A stretch of DNA of 64,000 nt from Dyella silvatica (lineage in GTDB: Bacteria; Pseudomonadota; Gammaproteobacteria; Xanthomonadales; Rhodanobacteraceae): assembly GCF_026283955.1 (NCBI RefSeq), contig NZ_JAPDPE010000002.1:1-64000 (forward strand). Reading direction: 5' to 3'. The position numbers were made by a program, and so were the translations under genes. The notes beneath the pieces are model-generated. The model searched no databases and was not told where the DNA came from. It was given only the letters and a program-made list of their open reading frames with translations. This document shows positions 18,307-28,090 of this stretch, one piece after another. The number at the start of each line of letters is the position of its first letter. The stretch's first letter is position 1.

Positions 18307-18693
18307 TTACTCGGCGTCGACTGCGTCAACCGCTGCCGGGCGACCCACCAGCTCGACATAGGCCATCGGCGCAGTGTCGCCAGGGCGGAAGCCGCACTTC
18401 AGGATACGCAGGTAACCGCCGGGACGCTCGCGGTAACGCGGGCCCAGCTCGACGAACAACTTGCCCACAGCCTGTTTGTCGCGCAAACGCGAGAAAGCAA
18501 GGCGGCGGTTGGCAACGCCGTCGGTCTTGGCGAGCGTGATCAGCGGCTCGGCAACGCGGCGAAGCTCTTTCGCCTTCGGCAAGGTGGTGCGGATCAACTC
18601 ATGCTTCATCAGCGAGGAGGCCATATTGCGGAACATGGCTTCGCGATGCGAGCTGGTGCGATTGAGTTTGCGTCCGGATTTTTGGTGGCGCAT
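18307..18693 (-). CDS. rplQ: 50S ribosomal protein L17
   Basis: L17 (128 aa) is a large-subunit protein near the exit tunnel. The N terminus [17 protein letters not shown] is diagnostic. It is the last gene of the alpha operon, followed by a strong terminator. The 207-bp gap between it and rpoA is much larger than usual and contains a hairpin. Confidence 0.98.
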   Translation of the reverse strand: MRHQKSGRKLNRTSSHREAMFRNMASSLMKHELIRTTLPKAKELRRVAEPLITLAKTDGVANRRLAFSRLRDKQAVGKLFVELGPRYRERPGGYLRILKCGFRPGDTAPMAYVELVGRPAAVDAVDAE

Positions 18694-18825
18694 GGCTAGA
18701 ACTCTCTATCTGTTGTTATGAAAAGTCGACGACTAAAGCCGGCTTCCCGCGGTTACCCGCTATTACGAGCCACTGTGCAGCAGGCTCTTATGAGATTGCG
18801 GCCATGGATGACCGCTTCTGGCGCC

Positions 18826-18854
18826 TGGCGAGAGAGCTAAGCTCAAACTCGCCA
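18826..18854 (-). promoter_or_regulatory. hairpin in the rpoA-rplQ spacer
   Basis: Outer arms tggcgag / ctcgcca (7 bp) enclose an inner gagc / gctc stem. The structure lies in the 207-bp spacer between rpoA and rplQ (18694-18900), which holds no ORF I would believe. No T-run follows, so an RNA processing or pausing element is more likely than a terminator. Confidence 0.5.
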
Positions 18855-18900
18855 GTTCGCCGGTATCACTGCGATCATGATCGATCGCAAAAACAAGACA

Positions 18901-19899
18901 TCAACCCAGCTGCATACCGTGCGACAAGCCCGGCGGCGGCCAGTTTTCAAGCTTCATGCCGAGTGCGAGACCACGCCCGCCCAGGACATCCTTGATTTCG
19001 GTCAGCGACTTCTTGCCAAGATTCGGCGTCTTAAGCAGCTCGACTTCGGTCTTCTGCACCAGGTCGCCGATGTAATAGATGCTCTCGGCCTTCAGGCAGT
19101 TTGCCGAACGCACGGTGAGCTCCAAATCGTCGATCGGACGCAGCAGCAACGGGTCGAAACCGCCCTTCTCTGCTTTGTCGGTAGCGCTCTCGCGACGCGA
19201 GAAGTCACCAAACACCGACAGCTGGTCGTTGAGGATTTCAGCAGCCTTGCGAACTGCGTCTTCCGCACCGATGGTGCCGTTGGTCTCGATGTCCAGCACC
19301 AGCTTGTCGAGGTTGGTGCGCTGCTCAACGCGAGCTGCGTCCACTTCGTAAGCCACGCGCAGCACTGGCGCAAACGAGGCATCGAGCTGCAAGCGACCGA
19401 TCGGCCGAGTTTCCTCGTCCGGATGCTGGCGCGCGCTGGCCGGCTGGTAGCCGACGCCGCGACGCACCTTCAGGCGCATGTTCAACGCGATGTCTTTGGT
19501 CAGGTGGCAAATGACATGCTCGGGGTTGATGATTTCCACCGAGTGATCCACCTGGATATCGCCAGCGGTCACAACGCCCTTGCCTTTCTTGGCCAAGGTC
19601 AAGGTGACTTCGTCACCCGTGTGCTGGCGAATCGCCACGTCTTTCAGGTTCAGCAGGACTTCGATCACGTCCTCCTGCAAACCTTCCAGAGTGGTGTACT
19701 CATGAAGCACGCCATCAATTTCAACCTCGACAATGGCACTGCCAGGAATCGAGGAGAGCAACACGCGACGCAGCGCGTTACCCAGTGTATGGCCGAAACC
19801 TCGCTCGAGCGGCTCGACAACCACCTTTGCGCGGTTGGCTCCGAGTTGCTCGACGCTGAGGCCACGAGGCCGTAGCACGCTAGTAGACGAAACTGCCAT
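18901..19899 (-). CDS. rpoA: RNA polymerase alpha subunit
   Basis: The alpha subunit (332 aa) nucleates RNA polymerase assembly through its N-terminal domain (about 1-235) and contacts UP elements and activators through its C-terminal domain (about 250-320). The DNA-contact region is intact ([17 protein letters not shown] and [13 protein letters not shown]). Family-normal length. It lies between rpsD (16 bp upstream) and rplQ in the alpha operon. Confidence 0.98.
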   Translation of the reverse strand: MAVSSTSVLRPRGLSVEQLGANRAKVVVEPLERGFGHTLGNALRRVLLSSIPGSAIVEVEIDGVLHEYTTLEGLQEDVIEVLLNLKDVAIRQHTGDEVTLTLAKKGKGVVTAGDIQVDHSVEIINPEHVICHLTKDIALNMRLKVRRGVGYQPASARQHPDEETRPIGRLQLDASFAPVLRVAYEVDAARVEQRTNLDKLVLDIETNGTIGAEDAVRKAAEILNDQLSVFGDFSRRESATDKAEKGGFDPLLLRPIDDLELTVRSANCLKAESIYYIGDLVQKTEVELLKTPNLGKKSLTEIKDVLGGRGLALGMKLENWPPPGLSHGMQLG

Positions 19900-19915
19900 G
19901 CAGGGCTCCGGTTGA

Positions 19916-20542
19916 TTACTTCGAGTAAAGCTCGACGATCAAGCTCTCATTGATATCGGACGGCAAATCACCGCGATCCGGTACCGACTTGAACGTACCT
20001 TCGAACTTCTTGGCGTCGACTTCGACCCACTGCGGACGCAAGTCCATGGTGTCGAACACGGTCGCCGCTTCTTGTACGCGCAGCTGAGTGCGTGCACGTT
20101 CGGTCAGCGCGATCGCATCGCCCGGGCGAACCTGGTACGACGGAATGTTCACTTTCTTGCCGTTCACCAGGATTGCCTTGTGGGCAACCAACTGACGAGC
20201 CTGGGCGCGGGTCACCGCAAAACCCATGCGATAAACGACGTTGTCCAGACGGCTTTCGAGCAAGCGCAGCAAGTTCTCGCCAGTGTTGCCCTTGAGGGTC
20301 GACGCTTTGGCGTAGTAGTTGCTGAACTGACGTTCAAGCACACCGTAGATGCGCTTGACCTTCTGCTTTTCGCGCAGCTGCAGCGCGTAATCGGACATAC
20401 GCATGCGCTTGTTGGCGCCATGCTGACCGGGTTTGTTTTCCAGCTTGCACTTGGAGTCGATGGCGCGAGCCGGACTCTTCAGACTGAGATCTGCACCCTC
20501 ACGACGGGCGAGTTTGCAGGTAGCTCCACGATAACGGGCCAT
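19916..20542 (-). CDS. rpsD: 30S ribosomal protein S4
   Basis: S4 (208 aa) binds the 5' domain of 16S rRNA, starts 30S assembly and in enterobacteria represses the alpha operon translationally. It starts [16 protein letters not shown] and contains the S4 RNA-binding domain ([27 protein letters not shown]). Positioned between rpsK and rpoA. Confidence 0.98.
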   Translation of the reverse strand: MARYRGATCKLARREGADLSLKSPARAIDSKCKLENKPGQHGANKRMRMSDYALQLREKQKVKRIYGVLERQFSNYYAKASTLKGNTGENLLRLLESRLDNVVYRMGFAVTRAQARQLVAHKAILVNGKKVNIPSYQVRPGDAIALTERARTQLRVQEAATVFDTMDLRPQWVEVDAKKFEGTFKSVPDRGDLPSDINESLIVELYSK

Positions 20543-20553
20543 GGGTTTGCTCC

Positions 20554-20940
20554 TTAGACTCGACGCTTCTTGGGGGGACGGCAGCCGTTGTGCGGAATCG
20601 GCGTGACGTCAATGATGTTGAGCACCTTGTAGCCCAGCGCGTTCAACGAACGCACAGCGGACTCACGACCCGGACCCGGGCCTTTGATGCGTACTTCAAC
20701 CGTCTTCACACCGTAATCGCCTGCAGCACGACCGGCCTTTTCGGCAGCGACCTGTGCGGCAAATGGGGTCGACTTACGCGAACCGCGGAAACCCGCGCCG
20801 CCTGCAGTCGCCCACGACAGAGCATTGCCCTGACGATCGGTGATGGTGACGATGGTGTTATTGAAAGAAGCTTGCACGTGGGCCACGGCATCCGTGACAA
20901 CGCGCTTGATCTTCTTCTTGGTCTTAACCGGCTTAGCCAT
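20554..20940 (-). CDS. rpsK: 30S ribosomal protein S11
   Basis: S11 (128 aa) lines the platform of the 30S subunit. Diagnostic stretches are [31 protein letters not shown] and the C terminus [10 protein letters not shown]. Alpha operon, between rpsM and rpsD. Confidence 0.98.
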   Translation of the reverse strand: MAKPVKTKKKIKRVVTDAVAHVQASFNNTIVTITDRQGNALSWATAGGAGFRGSRKSTPFAAQVAAEKAGRAAGDYGVKTVEVRIKGPGPGRESAVRSLNALGYKVLNIIDVTPIPHNGCRPPKKRRV

Positions 20941-20952
20941 ATTCGGAATCCG

Positions 20953-21309
20953 TTACTTCTTGATCGCGCGACGGGGACCCTTGCGGGTACGTGCGTTAGT
21001 ACGCGTGCGCTGGCCGCGCACCGGCAGGCCACGGCGGTGGCGCAGACCGCGGTAGCAACCTAGATCCATCAGACGCTTGATGGCGATACCCACCTCACGG
21101 CGCAGATCGCCCTCGACAACATACTTGCCAATTTCGGCACGTAGCTTTTCAACTTCACCTTCGCTGAGGGACTTGATCTGGGTGGTCGGAACCACGCCAG
21201 CGTCCACACAGACCTTCTTGGCCCGGCTGCGACCGATGCCATAAATGCTTTGCAGGCCAACCCAGACATGCTTCTGGACCGGCAAATTGACACCCGCGAT
21301 GCGCGCCAT
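20953..21309 (-). CDS. rpsM: 30S ribosomal protein S13
   Basis: S13 (118 aa) sits in the head of the 30S subunit and contacts P-site tRNA and L5. It starts [15 protein letters not shown] and ends in the basic tail [18 protein letters not shown]. The frame is open 14 codons further upstream, but the family start is the internal ATG. In many gammaproteobacteria rpmJ (L36) lies just before it; none is found in the 136-bp gap to secY. Confidence 0.97.
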   Translation of the reverse strand: MARIAGVNLPVQKHVWVGLQSIYGIGRSRAKKVCVDAGVVPTTQIKSLSEGEVEKLRAEIGKYVVEGDLRREVGIAIKRLMDLGCYRGLRHRRGLPVRGQRTRTNARTRKGPRRAIKK

Positions 21310-21445
21310 GATGTATTTCTCCGATGCGTTTCGTGCGCGGTAAACGCGCAACTTTAACTTGAATTACCCCAACAGGAAAGCCCTGCGGCACTAGGTGCCG
21401 CCACTCCCCGACTTAAAGTCCTTTCTTCAGCGCCCCAGCAGCCAT

Positions 21446-22771
21446 TCAGTTGCGGCGAAGATTGGACTTCTTGAGCAGACTTTCATATTGGTGACTGACC
21501 AAGTGCGCCTGCACCTGAGCAGTGAAGTCCATCACCACGACTACGACGATCAGCAGAGAGGTGCCACCGAAGTAGAAAGGAACATGCCAAAGGCTTTGCA
21601 TAAACGACGGCACCAGGCAAACCAGCACCAAGTACACCGCGCCGATACCAGTCAAACGGGTCATTACGCCGTCGATATACTCGCCAGTTGCTCGACCTGG
21701 ACGAATACCTGGAATCAATGCGCCAGAGCGCTTGAGGTTATCTGCGGTCTCCTGCGAGTTGAAAACGATCGCCGTATAGAAGAAAGCGAACGAAATCACC
21801 AGCACAGCAAACACGATGTCGTAAAGCGGGCTACCCGGGCTCAGCTGCGAGATCAACTCTTGCAGCCAGCGCGACTGGCTTCCATTACCAAGCCAGCTTG
21901 CCGCCGTCGCCGGAAACATCAGCAGGCTCGAGGCGAAGATCGGCGGAATCACACCCGCCATATTGATCTTCAACGGCAAATGCGAGGTCTGATTCATGTA
22001 GGCCTGCTGCCCACCTGAACGACGCGCGTAATTCACCGTAATACGCCGCTGTGCCCGCTCCATGTACACCACGAACGCGGTAACCGCCAAAATCAGTCCA
22101 ATCACCAGGATCAACTTCAGCACTGAAAGCTCGCCGTTGTTGGTCATGGTCAAGGTATGTGCCACCGCACCCGGCAGGCCAGAAACGATGCCTGCGAAGA
22201 TCAGCAGCGAAATACCGTTGCCGATACCACGCTCGGTGATCTGTTCGCCCAGCCACATCAGGAACATCGTGCCGGCGGTAAGGCCGACGATCGACGCCAT
22301 GACGAAGCCAAAACCTGGCGTGTACACCACCGGCGCGCCACCGGATGCGACCTGCTTCTGCAGGGCCATCGCGATACCAAACGCCTGAAATGCTGCCAGG
22401 CCGACCGTGCCGAAGCGGGTGTACATGGTCATCTTGCGACGCCCCGCCTCACCCTCTTTGCGCAGCTGCTGCAGGCTCGGAATGACCGCACCCATCATCT
22501 GCACCACGATCGAGGCCGAAATGTACGGCACCACACCCAGTGCGAACACTGAAAAACGAGCCAGCGAGCCACCTGAGAACATGTTGAACATGCTCATCAG
22601 GCCGCCGCCTTGTTCAATCAGACTCGTCATCGCCTCCGGATTGACACCCGGAACCGGAATGAACGAACCAAGACGGAACACGATCAACGCAGCAAGCACA
22701 AAGAAAATGCGCTGACGTAGCTCCGTCAACTTACCAAGCGATCCGAGCGATGTGCCCTGGGCTGCCGCCAC
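21446..22771 (-). CDS. secY: preprotein translocase subunit SecY
   Basis: SecY (441 aa) forms the protein-conducting channel of the inner membrane with SecE and SecG. Ten membrane helices, the plug region and the cytoplasmic loop (YARRSGGQQAYMNQTSHLPL, IRPGRATGEYI) are all recognisable. Last gene of the spc unit, 6 bases after rplO; its partner secE is at 48929-49324 in this window. Confidence 0.98.
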   Translation of the reverse strand: MAAAQGTSLGSLGKLTELRQRIFFVLAALIVFRLGSFIPVPGVNPEAMTSLIEQGGGLMSMFNMFSGGSLARFSVFALGVVPYISASIVVQMMGAVIPSLQQLRKEGEAGRRKMTMYTRFGTVGLAAFQAFGIAMALQKQVASGGAPVVYTPGFGFVMASIVGLTAGTMFLMWLGEQITERGIGNGISLLIFAGIVSGLPGAVAHTLTMTNNGELSVLKLILVIGLILAVTAFVVYMERAQRRITVNYARRSGGQQAYMNQTSHLPLKINMAGVIPPIFASSLLMFPATAASWLGNGSQSRWLQELISQLSPGSPLYDIVFAVLVISFAFFYTAIVFNSQETADNLKRSGALIPGIRPGRATGEYIDGVMTRLTGIGAVYLVLVCLVPSFMQSLWHVPFYFGGTSLLIVVVVVMDFTAQVQAHLVSHQYESLLKKSNLRRN

Positions 22772-22776
22772 GTTGA

Positions 22777-23208
22777 TTACTCCACGCTGCCGCCGGCAGC
22801 CTCAATGGCTGCCTTGGCACCAGCAGTAGCCAGTACACCGGACAGTTTCACCGCACGGCCGATTTCACCCTTGGCGACAACCTTGACCTTCTTCGCATGG
22901 CTGTCGATCAGACCAGCCTGATGCAGAACGATGGTGTCGATCACGTCAGCCTTGAGGCTGGCCAACTGATACAGGAACACTTCCTGGCTCTCGCGCTTCT
23001 TCAGCGAGCGAAAGCCCACCTTCGGCAAGCGACGCTGCAACGGCATCTGACCGCCTTCGAAGCCGTAACGGTGCGTACCGCCGGCGCGAGCGTGCTGACC
23101 CTTGTGACCGCGACCAGCCGTTTTACCCAGGCCCGAACCGATACCGCGACCCACGCGAAGACGCGTTTTGCGCGAACCAGCGGCCGGCTTGATGTCATTA
23201 AGACGCAT
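22777..23208 (-). CDS. rplO: 50S ribosomal protein L15
   Basis: L15 (143 aa) is a late-assembling 23S-binding protein. It starts [14 protein letters not shown] and contains the Gly/Arg-rich segment [18 protein letters not shown]. Located between rpmD and secY with 5- to 6-base spacers. Confidence 0.98.
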   Translation of the reverse strand: MRLNDIKPAAGSRKTRLRVGRGIGSGLGKTAGRGHKGQHARAGGTHRYGFEGGQMPLQRRLPKVGFRSLKKRESQEVFLYQLASLKADVIDTIVLHQAGLIDSHAKKVKVVAKGEIGRAVKLSGVLATAGAKAAIEAAGGSVE

Positions 23209-23213
23209 GTTGT

Positions 23214-23402
23214 TTACTCCTCAACCCGCACAAGGTAGTAGACCGTGTTGATCAGACCGCGAACCTGCGGGCTGTCTTTCAATTCACGGACGTCGTTGAG
23301 CTTGCCCAGGCCGAGCGCCTTCACGCTCAAGCGGTGACGGCTCTGCACACCGCGCAGGCCTTTGACCAAGCGCACGCGTACGGTTTTTTCGTTGTTAGCC
23401 AT
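23214..23402 (-). CDS. rpmD: 50S ribosomal protein L30
   Basis: L30 (62 aa). It starts [18 protein letters not shown] and ends VYYLVRVEE. The open frame runs far upstream inside rpsE in another phase, but family length and homology fix the start at the ATG overlapping the rpsE stop region by 8 bases, which suggests translational coupling. Confidence 0.97.
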   Translation of the reverse strand: MANNEKTVRVRLVKGLRGVQSRHRLSVKALGLGKLNDVRELKDSPQVRGLINTVYYLVRVEE

Positions 23403-23904
23403 TGCCCAGCACCTCTTCCAGGGTCTTGCCGCGCTTGGCCGCGATCTGCTTCGGCGAAGCGATGGCCTGCAGGCCTTTGATGGTGGCGCGAACCAGGTTG
23501 ATCGGGTTACGCGAACCCACCGCCTTGGCCAGCACGTTCTTGACGCCAACGACTTCCAGCACAGCGCGCATGGCGCCGCCGGCAATCACGCCGGTACCTT
23601 CGGAAGCGGGCTGCATAAACACGCGAGCTGCGCCGTGGTTAGCCTTGATGGCATACCACAGGGTGCCGTTGTTCAGGTCGATGCTCACCATTTGACGACG
23701 GGCGCGCTCCATGGCCTTGGAAATGGCAACCGGCACTTCGCGCGCCTTGCCATAACCAAAACCAACGCGGCCTTCGCCGTCGCCAACCACGGTCAGCGCA
23801 GTGAAGCTCATCTGGCGGCCACCCTTAACGGTCTTGGCCACGCGGTTGACGGCGATCAGCTTTTCGAGCAGGCCGTCTGAATTTTCGCGATCGGTAGAAG
23901 ACAT
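23395..23904 (-). CDS. rpsE: 30S ribosomal protein S5
   Basis: S5 (169 aa) shapes the mRNA entrance and influences decoding accuracy. The double-stranded RNA-binding-like N domain ([18 protein letters not shown]) and GVGKAREVP-type loop ([13 protein letters not shown]) are present. The N terminus is [10 protein letters not shown]. Unusually, a 152-bp spacer separates it from rplR. Confidence 0.98.
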   Translation of the reverse strand: MSSTDRENSDGLLEKLIAVNRVAKTVKGGRQMSFTALTVVGDGEGRVGFGYGKAREVPVAISKAMERARRQMVSIDLNNGTLWYAIKANHGAARVFMQPASEGTGVIAGGAMRAVLEVVGVKNVLAKAVGSRNPINLVRATIKGLQAIASPKQIAAKRGKTLEEVLGNG

Positions 23905-23919
23905 GTTCTTTTCCGTATG

Positions 23920-23957
23920 CCCGGACTATCCGGGACTTTTGCTTGCGGCTGTGCCGC
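23920..23957. repeat. two small hairpins in the rplR-rpsE spacer
   Basis: The 152-bp spacer (23905-24056) holds two perfect small inverted repeats, cccgga-cta-tccggg (23920-23934) and gcggc-tgt-gccgc (23945-23957). Upstream lies a low-complexity purine/pyrimidine stretch (gggagccaggagt). No ORF is visible in the spacer. It interrupts a pair of genes that are usually nearly contiguous. Confidence 0.6.
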
Positions 23958-24056
23958 TTGGAGTTGTTTTCTGTGGAGCTGGGAGCCAGGAGTAAAGAGC
24001 TTGCGCGAGTCAAAACAACCAACAGCGCTAGCCTCTACTCCCGAATTCCCGATCAA

Positions 24057-24410
24057 TCAGAACTTCAGGCCAGCCTCACGAGCGGCATCGGCCAAAGCCT
24101 TGATGCGACCGTGATAGCGGAAACCCGAACGATCAAACGCCACCGACTCAATACCGGCAGCCTTGGCGCGCTCGGCAACCGCTTTACCTACAGCAGCGGC
24201 AGCTTCGCAATTCTTGGTGCCATTCAGACCTTCGGATACCGACTTCTGCACGGTGGAGGCAGCAGCCACCACGTTCAGGCCAGTGGCGTCGAAGACTTGT
24301 GCGTACAGGTGCTGACCCGTGCGATGCACCGACAAACGGGGCACTGCGAGCTCACGGATGTGAGCGCGGGTGGATTTTGCACGACGGAGGCGGGATTCAT
24401 TCTTGTTCAT
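24057..24410 (-). CDS. rplR: 50S ribosomal protein L18
   Basis: L18 (117 aa) binds 5S rRNA with L5 and L25. It starts [19 protein letters not shown] and ends [21 protein letters not shown], diagnostic of the family. Between rplF and rpsE in the spc operon. Confidence 0.98.
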   Translation of the reverse strand: MNKNESRLRRAKSTRAHIRELAVPRLSVHRTGQHLYAQVFDATGLNVVAAASTVQKSVSEGLNGTKNCEAAAAVGKAVAERAKAAGIESVAFDRSGFRYHGRIKALADAAREAGLKF

Positions 24411-24453
24411 AGTGTTTCTCCAGAAAGCGGATAGGCCAGCACCTTTCAGTGCA

Positions 24454-24981
24454 TTACGCCTTCTTGGCTTCCTTCAGCGTGATCTTCTCGCCGGCGTAGC
24501 GAACGCCCTTGCCCTTGTACGGCTCCGGTGGGCGGTAGCCACGAATCTTCGCAGCGACCTCACCAACGAGCTGCTTGTCCGAGCCCTTGATAACGACTTC
24601 GGTCTGCGTCGGAGTTTCGATGCTGATGCCTTCCGGCGCGTCGAACACCACCGGATGCGAAAAGCCCAGGCTCAGGTTCAAAGCTTTGCCGGCCATCGAT
24701 GCGCGGTAACCCACGCCAACCAGCTCAAGCTTGCGCTCGAAACCGTCGGACACGCCTTTGATCATGTTCGCCAGCAGTGCGCGAGCCGTACCACCGAACT
24801 TGTCTTCGGCACCCTCGGCGACACTGATGTTCACGGTGCCGTTGTCCACCGCCACGGAAACACCGGGCAGTGCATGCAACGACAACGAACCCTTCGGACC
24901 TTTGACCGAGATGCCTTCTTCGGCAATCTTCAGCTCAACGCCCTTCGGCAGGGAAATCGGTTTTTTGGCAACACGGGACAT
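24454..24981 (-). CDS. rplF: 50S ribosomal protein L6
   Basis: L6 (175 aa) sits near the factor-binding site of the 50S subunit. It starts [16 protein letters not shown] and ends with the conserved [18 protein letters not shown] region. The internal ATG is chosen over an in-frame start 18 codons upstream that overlaps rpsH. Confidence 0.98.
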   Translation of the reverse strand: MSRVAKKPISLPKGVELKIAEEGISVKGPKGSLSLHALPGVSVAVDNGTVNISVAEGAEDKFGGTARALLANMIKGVSDGFERKLELVGVGYRASMAGKALNLSLGFSHPVVFDAPEGISIETPTQTEVVIKGSDKQLVGEVAAKIRGYRPPEPYKGKGVRYAGEKITLKEAKKA

Positions 24982-24991
24982 CGTCGACTCC

Positions 24992-25387
24992 TTATGCCAC
25001 TTGGCCGATGACTTCGCCGCCCAAACCCTTAGCACGGGCCTGCGCGTCGGTCAGAAGACCGGCAGAAGTCGAGATAATCGAGATACCCAGGCCGCCGAGA
25101 ACCTTCGGCAACTCGTCCTTGCCGCGATAAACGCGCAGGCCGGAGCGGCTGACACGGGAGATACGCTCGATGGCCGGGCGGCCTTCGAAGTACTTGAGCT
25201 TAAGCTCGAGTACCGGCTTGCCTTCCTGAGTGGAGGTCTTTGCGTCGAGGATATAACCCTCGTTTTTCAGAAGGCTGGCGATAGCCACCTTCAACTTCGA
25301 CGACGGCATGCTTACGGCCTGCTTGCCCGTGAGCTGGGCATTGCGGATGCGCGTAAACAGATCGGCGATGGGATCAGTCATGCTCAT
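24992..25387 (-). CDS. rpsH: 30S ribosomal protein S8
   Basis: S8 (131 aa) binds the central domain of 16S rRNA and in E. coli represses the spc operon. The N terminus is [23 protein letters not shown] lies seven bases before the first ATG, which decides between it and a second ATG two codons in. The C terminus [20 protein letters not shown] is typical. A 226-bp spacer with three hairpins separates it from rpsN. Confidence 0.97.
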   Translation of the reverse strand: MSMTDPIADLFTRIRNAQLTGKQAVSMPSSKLKVAIASLLKNEGYILDAKTSTQEGKPVLELKLKYFEGRPAIERISRVSRSGLRVYRGKDELPKVLGGLGISIISTSAGLLTDAQARAKGLGGEVIGQVA

Positions 25388-25519
25388 GAAAACATCCTTC
25401 AGAGTGCACCGATATCCGATAAAACCGGAAATCAATTTTAGATTGTGAGCCGGCAAAGCGCCGGCCTGCATTACGCAGACCGCCGACTATAACAGCTTGT
25501 TTCCAGTTTTGCGAATATC

Positions 25520-25596
25520 GATGCGTAATCGCATCAACGGCTGCACGTTACCGTGCAACCGCCGTTCTCATCCGCGGCACCGAAATGCCGCGGATG
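25520..25596 (-). repeat. array of three hairpins in the rpsN-rpsH spacer
   Basis: Three consecutive inverted repeats: gatgcg/cgcatc (25520-25535), cggctgcacg/cgtgcaaccg (25538-25561, fully paired on the minus-strand RNA with one G-U pair and a GUAA loop) and catccgcggca/tgccgcggatg (25569-25596, perfect 11 bp). They occupy most of the spacer between the rpsN stop and rpsH. None is followed by a T-run. Confidence 0.75.
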
Positions 25597-25613
25597 TGTA
25601 TTGGGCAAATCGA

Positions 25614-25919
25614 TTACCAGCTGGCCTTGCGCAGACCTGGAACGTCACCGCGCATGGTAGCTTCACGCAATTTGTTACGGCCGAGGCCGAACTTGCGATA
25701 CACACCACGCGGACGACCGGACAATTCGCAGCGGTTACGCTGGCGGACTGGGCTGGCGTCACGCGGCAGCTTCTGCAGCTTGGTCTGAGCTTCCATCTTC
25801 TCCTCGTAGGAGGCGCTGGGGCTCAACACAATTGCTTTCAGTTCTGCACGCTTGGTGGCGTACTTCTTGACGATTTTGGTCCGCTTGATATCGCGGTTCA
25901 CCATCGATGTCTTAGCCAT
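25614..25919 (-). CDS. rpsN: 30S ribosomal protein S14 (long, zinc-free form)
   Basis: S14 (101 aa) sits in the head of the 30S subunit. It starts [19 protein letters not shown] and ends [12 protein letters not shown]. It is the long form without the CxxC zinc motif. The open frame continues upstream within rplE, but the family start is at the ATG 16 bases after rplE. Confidence 0.98.
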   Translation of the reverse strand: MAKTSMVNRDIKRTKIVKKYATKRAELKAIVLSPSASYEEKMEAQTKLQKLPRDASPVRQRNRCELSGRPRGVYRKFGLGRNKLREATMRGDVPGLRKASW

Positions 25920-25935
25920 GGGTCTCTCGCGTCTA

Positions 25936-26475
25936 TCAGTTACGGAACGGGAAGCTGAAGGCTTCCAGCAACGCTTTGGCTTCTTCGTCGGTCTTGGCCG
26001 TGGTGGTGATGGAGATATCCATACCGCGCACTGCGTCGATCTGATCGAAGTCGATTTCCGGGAAGATGATCTGTTCCCGAACGCCGAAGTTGTAGTTGCC
26101 GCGACCGTCGAAAGCACGACCGGAGACACCACGGAAGTCGCGAGTACGCGGCAACGAGATGTTGATCAGGCGATCGAGGAATTCCCACATCTGGGCGCGA
26201 CGCAAGGTGACCTTGCAGCCGATCGGCCAGCCGTCACGGATCTTGAACGAGGCAACGGATACGCGCGCCTTGGTCGTGATCGGCTTCTGGCCTGCGATCT
26301 TGGCCATATCGGCCACGGCGTTCTCGAGCACTTTCTTATTGCCCGCCGCTTCGCCCACGCCCATGTTCAGCGTGATTTTGGTGATGCGGGGAACCTGCAT
26401 CACATTCTGGTAACCGAAGCGCTCAGTGAGCTTCTGCATTACCTGTTCTTTATAAAACGTTTCAAGGCGCGTCAT
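25936..26475 (-). CDS. rplE: 50S ribosomal protein L5
   Basis: L5 (179 aa) binds 5S rRNA in the central protuberance and contacts S13 across the subunit bridge. Diagnostic stretches are [26 protein letters not shown] and [20 protein letters not shown]. Spc operon, 11 bases after rplX. Confidence 0.98.
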   Translation of the reverse strand: MTRLETFYKEQVMQKLTERFGYQNVMQVPRITKITLNMGVGEAAGNKKVLENAVADMAKIAGQKPITTKARVSVASFKIRDGWPIGCKVTLRRAQMWEFLDRLINISLPRTRDFRGVSGRAFDGRGNYNFGVREQIIFPEIDFDQIDAVRGMDISITTTAKTDEEAKALLEAFSFPFRN

Positions 26476-26486
26476 GATCGTGTTCC

Positions 26487-26801
26487 TTACGCGTCCACGA
26501 CCTCGCCAGACGAACGGAACACGCGGACCTTACGCTTATCTTCAAGCGTTTTGATACCGACGCGCTCACCCTTGTTCGTGGCGGGGTTGAACAGCTGCAC
26601 ATTAGAGATATGGATCGAAGCCTCACGCTCAACGATGCCGCCGGCCTGGTTGGCTTGCGGATTCGGCTTGGTGTGGCGCTTGATCAGGTTCACGTTGGAG
26701 ACGAACACGCGATCGCCATCAACGCGCAGCACGTCGCCGCGCTGACCTTTGTTTTTACCGGTGATCACGAGGACCTGATCACCTTTGCGGATACGGTTCA
26801 T
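26487..26801 (-). CDS. rplX: 50S ribosomal protein L24
   Basis: L24 (104 aa) is an early assembly protein near the tunnel exit. It has the KOW motif [19 protein letters not shown] and starts MNRIRKGDQ. Located between rplN and rplE. Confidence 0.98.
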   Translation of the reverse strand: MNRIRKGDQVLVITGKNKGQRGDVLRVDGDRVFVSNVNLIKRHTKPNPQANQAGGIVEREASIHISNVQLFNPATNKGERVGIKTLEDKRKVRVFRSSGEVVDA

Positions 26802-26814
26802 GTCTGGTCTCCGC

Positions 26815-27183
26815 TCAGAGCACTTCGGGCGCGAGGGAGACGATCTTCATGAACTTCTCGCTGCGCAGCTCGCGGGTAACCGGCCCGAAAATACGGGTAC
26901 CGATCGGCTCGAGCTTGTTGTTGAGGAGCACCGCTGCATTACCGTCGAAACGGATCAGCGAGCCATCCGGACGGCGTACACCCTTGGCGGTACGAACCAC
27001 CACGGCGTTGTACACCTCACCCTTCTTTACCTTGCCACGCGGAATCGCATCTTTCACGGTGACTTTGATCACGTCACCGATGCCGGCGTAACGGCGCTTG
27101 GAGCCACCGAGCACCTTGATGCACATCAATTCCTTCGCACCGCTGTTGTCCGCTGCGGAAAGCGTGCTTTGCATCTGAATCAT
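26815..27183 (-). CDS. rplN: 50S ribosomal protein L14
   Basis: L14 (122 aa) lies at the subunit interface and binds the silencing factor RsfS. It starts [19 protein letters not shown] and contains [19 protein letters not shown]. Head of the spc gene order; no separate promoter upstream is evident to me. Confidence 0.98.
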   Translation of the reverse strand: MIQMQSTLSAADNSGAKELMCIKVLGGSKRRYAGIGDVIKVTVKDAIPRGKVKKGEVYNAVVVRTAKGVRRPDGSLIRFDGNAAVLLNNKLEPIGTRIFGPVTRELRSEKFMKIVSLAPEVL

Positions 27184-27198
27184 GTTTGCACCCTCCCC

Positions 27199-27459
27199 TT
27201 AGACGCTGGCGCGCGTGATGATTTCGACCACGCGGTGATGCTTGGTCTTGGACAACGGACGGCATTCTGCGATGCGGACGAGATCACCTTCGTTCGCGCC
27301 GAGATCGTCCTGCGCATGCAACTTGGTCGAACGGCGAATGATTTTGCCGAGCAGCCAATGCTGAACCTGACGCTCGATCAAAACGGTGACCGTCTTGTTC
27401 ATTTTGTTGCTGGTGACGCGACCCTCGAGGGTACGCACCTGTTTTTGGTTATCGCTCAT
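27199..27459 (-). CDS. rpsQ: 30S ribosomal protein S17
   Basis: S17 (86 aa) binds the 5' domain of 16S rRNA. Family motifs are [20 protein letters not shown] and [19 protein letters not shown]. Last gene of the S10 gene order, 12 bases after rpmC. Confidence 0.98.
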   Translation of the reverse strand: MSDNQKQVRTLEGRVTSNKMNKTVTVLIERQVQHWLLGKIIRRSTKLHAQDDLGANEGDLVRIAECRPLSKTKHHRVVEIITRASV

Positions 27460-27471
27460 ATCCGCCGTCCC

Positions 27472-27666
27472 TTACTTCTTGCCGCCGAGCACAAACTTCG
27501 TGCGGGCAATGTCGCGCCGTACACGGCGCAGTTGGTGCGGCTGGTTGAGCTGGCCGGTGCCTTTCTGCATACGCAAGTTGAATTGCTCCTTGCGCAGGTC
27601 CAGCAGATGCTGTTTCAGCTCGTCGGCCGACTTGTCTTTGATCGTGTTGATCGCTTTGGTGGCCAT
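27472..27666 (-). CDS. rpmC: 50S ribosomal protein L29
   Basis: L29 (64 aa) lies at the tunnel exit and helps dock SRP and trigger factor. The sequence [19 protein letters not shown] is diagnostic. The start ATG overlaps the rplP stop by one base (TGATG), pointing to coupled translation; a GTG one codon earlier is possible but less likely. Confidence 0.97.
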   Translation of the reverse strand: MATKAINTIKDKSADELKQHLLDLRKEQFNLRMQKGTGQLNQPHQLRRVRRDIARTKFVLGGKK

Positions 27667-28079
27667 CACATCACCGCCCTGGTCACAAACTGGGTCTGTA
27701 CCGGGAGCTTCGCGGCAGCCAGGCGGAACGCCTCGCGTGCAGTCTGCTCGTCGACACCTTCGATTTCATAAACCATGCGGCCGGGCTGGACCAGAGCGAC
27801 CCAGAATTCCACGCCGCCCTTACCTGCGCCCATTCGAACTTCGATCGGCTTCTTGGTAATCGGCTTATCGGGGAACACGCGGATCCACAACTTGCCACCA
27901 CGCTTCACGAAACGGGTGATGCAGCGACGACCCGCCTCGATCTGACGCGCGGTCAGCGCGCCAGTCATGGTGGACTTCAGGCCGTACTCGCCAAAGCTGA
28001 CGACGTTCGCGCACTGGGCCAAGCCGTCATTACGGCCCTTGAACTGCTTACGGTATTTGGTTCGTTTAGGTTGCAACAT
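27666..28079 (-). CDS. rplP: 50S ribosomal protein L16
   Basis: L16 (137 aa) helps shape the A-site tRNA channel. It starts [17 protein letters not shown] and carries [25 protein letters not shown] near the C terminus (quoted region 109-132). An Arg at the site hydroxylated by YcfD in E. coli is plausible but not tested here. Between rpsC and rpmC. Confidence 0.97.
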   Translation of the reverse strand: MLQPKRTKYRKQFKGRNDGLAQCANVVSFGEYGLKSTMTGALTARQIEAGRRCITRFVKRGGKLWIRVFPDKPITKKPIEVRMGAGKGGVEFWVALVQPGRMVYEIEGVDEQTAREAFRLAAAKLPVQTQFVTRAVM

Positions 28080-28090
28080 GGCAACTCTCC

